From the NCBI RefSeq assembly GCF_964355755.1, contig NC_092678.1:2255922-2319921 (forward strand): DNA of 64,000 bases, in the 5' to 3' direction. A program made the position numbers and the translations under genes. The notes under the pieces were generated by a model, which saw only the letters and a list, made by a program, of their open reading frames with translations, did not search any database and was not told where the DNA came from. Source of the stretch: Antedon mediterranea. Taxonomy: Eukaryota > Echinodermata > Crinoidea > Comatulida > Antedonidae. Shown here piece after piece: positions 63,501 to 64,000 of the stretch (positions are counted from its first letter, which is position 1; every line of letters starts with the position of its first letter).

Positions 63501-63852
63501 GACATGCAATCTGGCCATTGATGACATGCAATCTGGCCATTGATGACATGCAATCTGGCCATTGATGACATGCAATCTGGCCATTGGCCACAAGTTGTAA
63601 TGTTGCTATTTTGTTTTTGAATAAAACACTATATAATAATAGTATAAAGTATAAAAAAAAATGTATATAATAAAAAATCATATATGTCCCATATTGGGAA
63701 GTGCTACACTTGTTACCTTTTATACACTTATCATTTCTGTTTTACTATTTTAGGTGGCAATACGAAAAAAATTAACAGATATAATCGAAGAGGAGATGAA
63801 GCCGCTAAAAATACAGGCAGAAGCGTTACATGACAGTTTACTGCTAAAATAA
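60528..63852 (+). CDS. TAZ: Tafazzin, cardiolipin transacylase (complete, 8 exons)
   Basis: Coding exons: 60528-60639, 60819-60947, 61178-61223, 61348-61433, 62499-62579, 62940-62981, 63145-63338 and 63754-63852; 789 bases, 262 aa. That equals the human isoform lacking exon 5. The enzyme is a CoA-independent phospholipid-lysophospholipid transacylase that remodels cardiolipin at mitochondrial membranes. Visible motifs: N69-H70-x4-D75 (NHTSCLDD, the catalytic HX4D box), the RG-D-GVYQKALDF segment, and FAEGKVNM (F149-G152), where the family usually has FPEG. A hydrophobic N-terminal stretch (ATHFGVATLCKVW) fits the membrane anchor. The C-terminus KIQAEALHDSLLLK matches the family's end. The start is the first ATG in frame with the conserved MPLK-like leader. 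It is head to head with FOXP. Introns 4 and 7 carry minisatellites. Confidence 0.95.
61555..62468 (+). repeat. 19-bp minisatellite with ~94-bp higher-order unit (tafazzin intron 4)
   Basis: The unit is ctacccctacctctcatat. About five units with fixed variants (ctatccc, cctcatatattacccctatctctgatat) form a block that repeats roughly six times between 61650 and 62190, then decays into simpler units. It is pyrimidine-rich on the sense strand and ends about 30 bases before the exon 5 acceptor. Confidence 0.95.
62761..62851. mobile_element. Fold-back MITE, family A, left half (tafazzin intron 5)
   Basis: cctctgtttacactatcaaa, gtgtgatgtgcctaaatatgg and aaatatggtaatgatatg are present; the right half is missing. 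A tRNA T-arm-like fragment (minus: taggttcaagtccc) follows at about 62877-62905. Confidence 0.7.
63412..63587 (+). repeat. 22-bp minisatellite, eight near-perfect copies (tafazzin intron 7)
   Basis: The unit is gatgacatgcaatctggcca plus tt. It starts about 70 bases after the exon 7 donor. The minus strand reads open through the array in several frames, which is a repeat artefact. Confidence 0.95.
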
Positions 63853-63896
63853 CATTACGTAATGCTGAATATGCAATCAATATAGCTCATAAAATG

Positions 63897-63902
63897 AATA
63901 AA
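63897..63902 (+). terminator. Candidate poly(A) signal of tafazzin
   Basis: AATAAA lies 45 bases after the stop codon, the first such hexamer downstream. Confidence 0.5.
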
Positions 63903-64000
63903 TTACACCATTTTGATGTCTTGAATTGGTATGGCCCTGTAATGTTAATCCAAATAAGAAGACCAAATAGACTTAGAAAATATAAACGTTACAGTACAGA

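Noticed and set aside
63357-63681. Minus-strand ORFs across the 22-bp array (QIACHQWPDCMSSMARLHV repeats)
   Set aside because: A 22-bp period cycles through all frames without stops; it is an intronic repeat in tafazzin.

Overview
This window is AT-rich animal nuclear DNA with intron-split genes, GT-AG junctions, many minisatellites and dispersed repeats. Protein resemblance to vertebrate orthologues, a tRNA-derived SINE with an 'aagtgctatataa' tail, and abundant small fold-back elements suggest an invertebrate deuterostome, most likely an echinoderm. The phylum is inference; no rRNA or mitochondrial marker is present.

Layout, left to right. (1) 1631-3455, minus: the first five coding exons of a nucleotide-sugar transporter (SLC35B4 type); its 3' half lies left of the window. 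Its fifth intron holds a 5'-truncated non-LTR retrotransposon (about 129-1185) abutting an unknown secreted-protein-like ORF. (2) 3456-4371: a short head-to-head promoter interval with a palindromic TGACGTG site. (3) 4372-7516, plus: a complete eight-exon ZNF277 orthologue (435 aa, five C2H2 fingers). (4) 7517-12260: convergent spacer with fold-back elements. (5) 12261-45111, minus: a complete twelve-coding-exon FOXP forkhead factor (790 aa) with glutamine-rich N-terminus, C2H2 finger, leucine zipper, forkhead and acidic tail; its 5' non-coding part probably reaches about 58.2 kb. Its introns carry most of the minisatellites (15.7, 18.4, 25.6, 37, 38, 42, 47 and 51 kb), two copies of an 848-bp TA-flanked transposon, and SINE/tRNA-like pieces. 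(6) 60528-63852, plus: a complete eight-exon tafazzin (262 aa), head to head with FOXP. I joined all exons by hand; every reading phase closes, and each complete CDS is a multiple of three.

The genes are not a pathway. SLC35B4 serves the ER/Golgi lumen, ZNF277 and FOXP are nuclear, and tafazzin remodels mitochondrial cardiolipin. The ZNF277-FOXP neighbourhood (with SLC35B4) echoes human chromosome 7q31-q33 and looks like old linkage.

The most striking unexplained signal is the 7-mer TACAGTA/TACTGTA. I count about 80 occurrences by eye, against roughly 15 expected from base composition, and only about a dozen of the sister motif TACCGTA/TACGGTA. In several internal comparisons between repeat copies, one copy has TA where the other has TACAGTA or TACTGTA. 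That is the canonical excision footprint of Tc1/mariner elements whose ends are CAG...CTG. The window therefore appears to be peppered with scars of a cut-and-paste transposon that is itself absent here.
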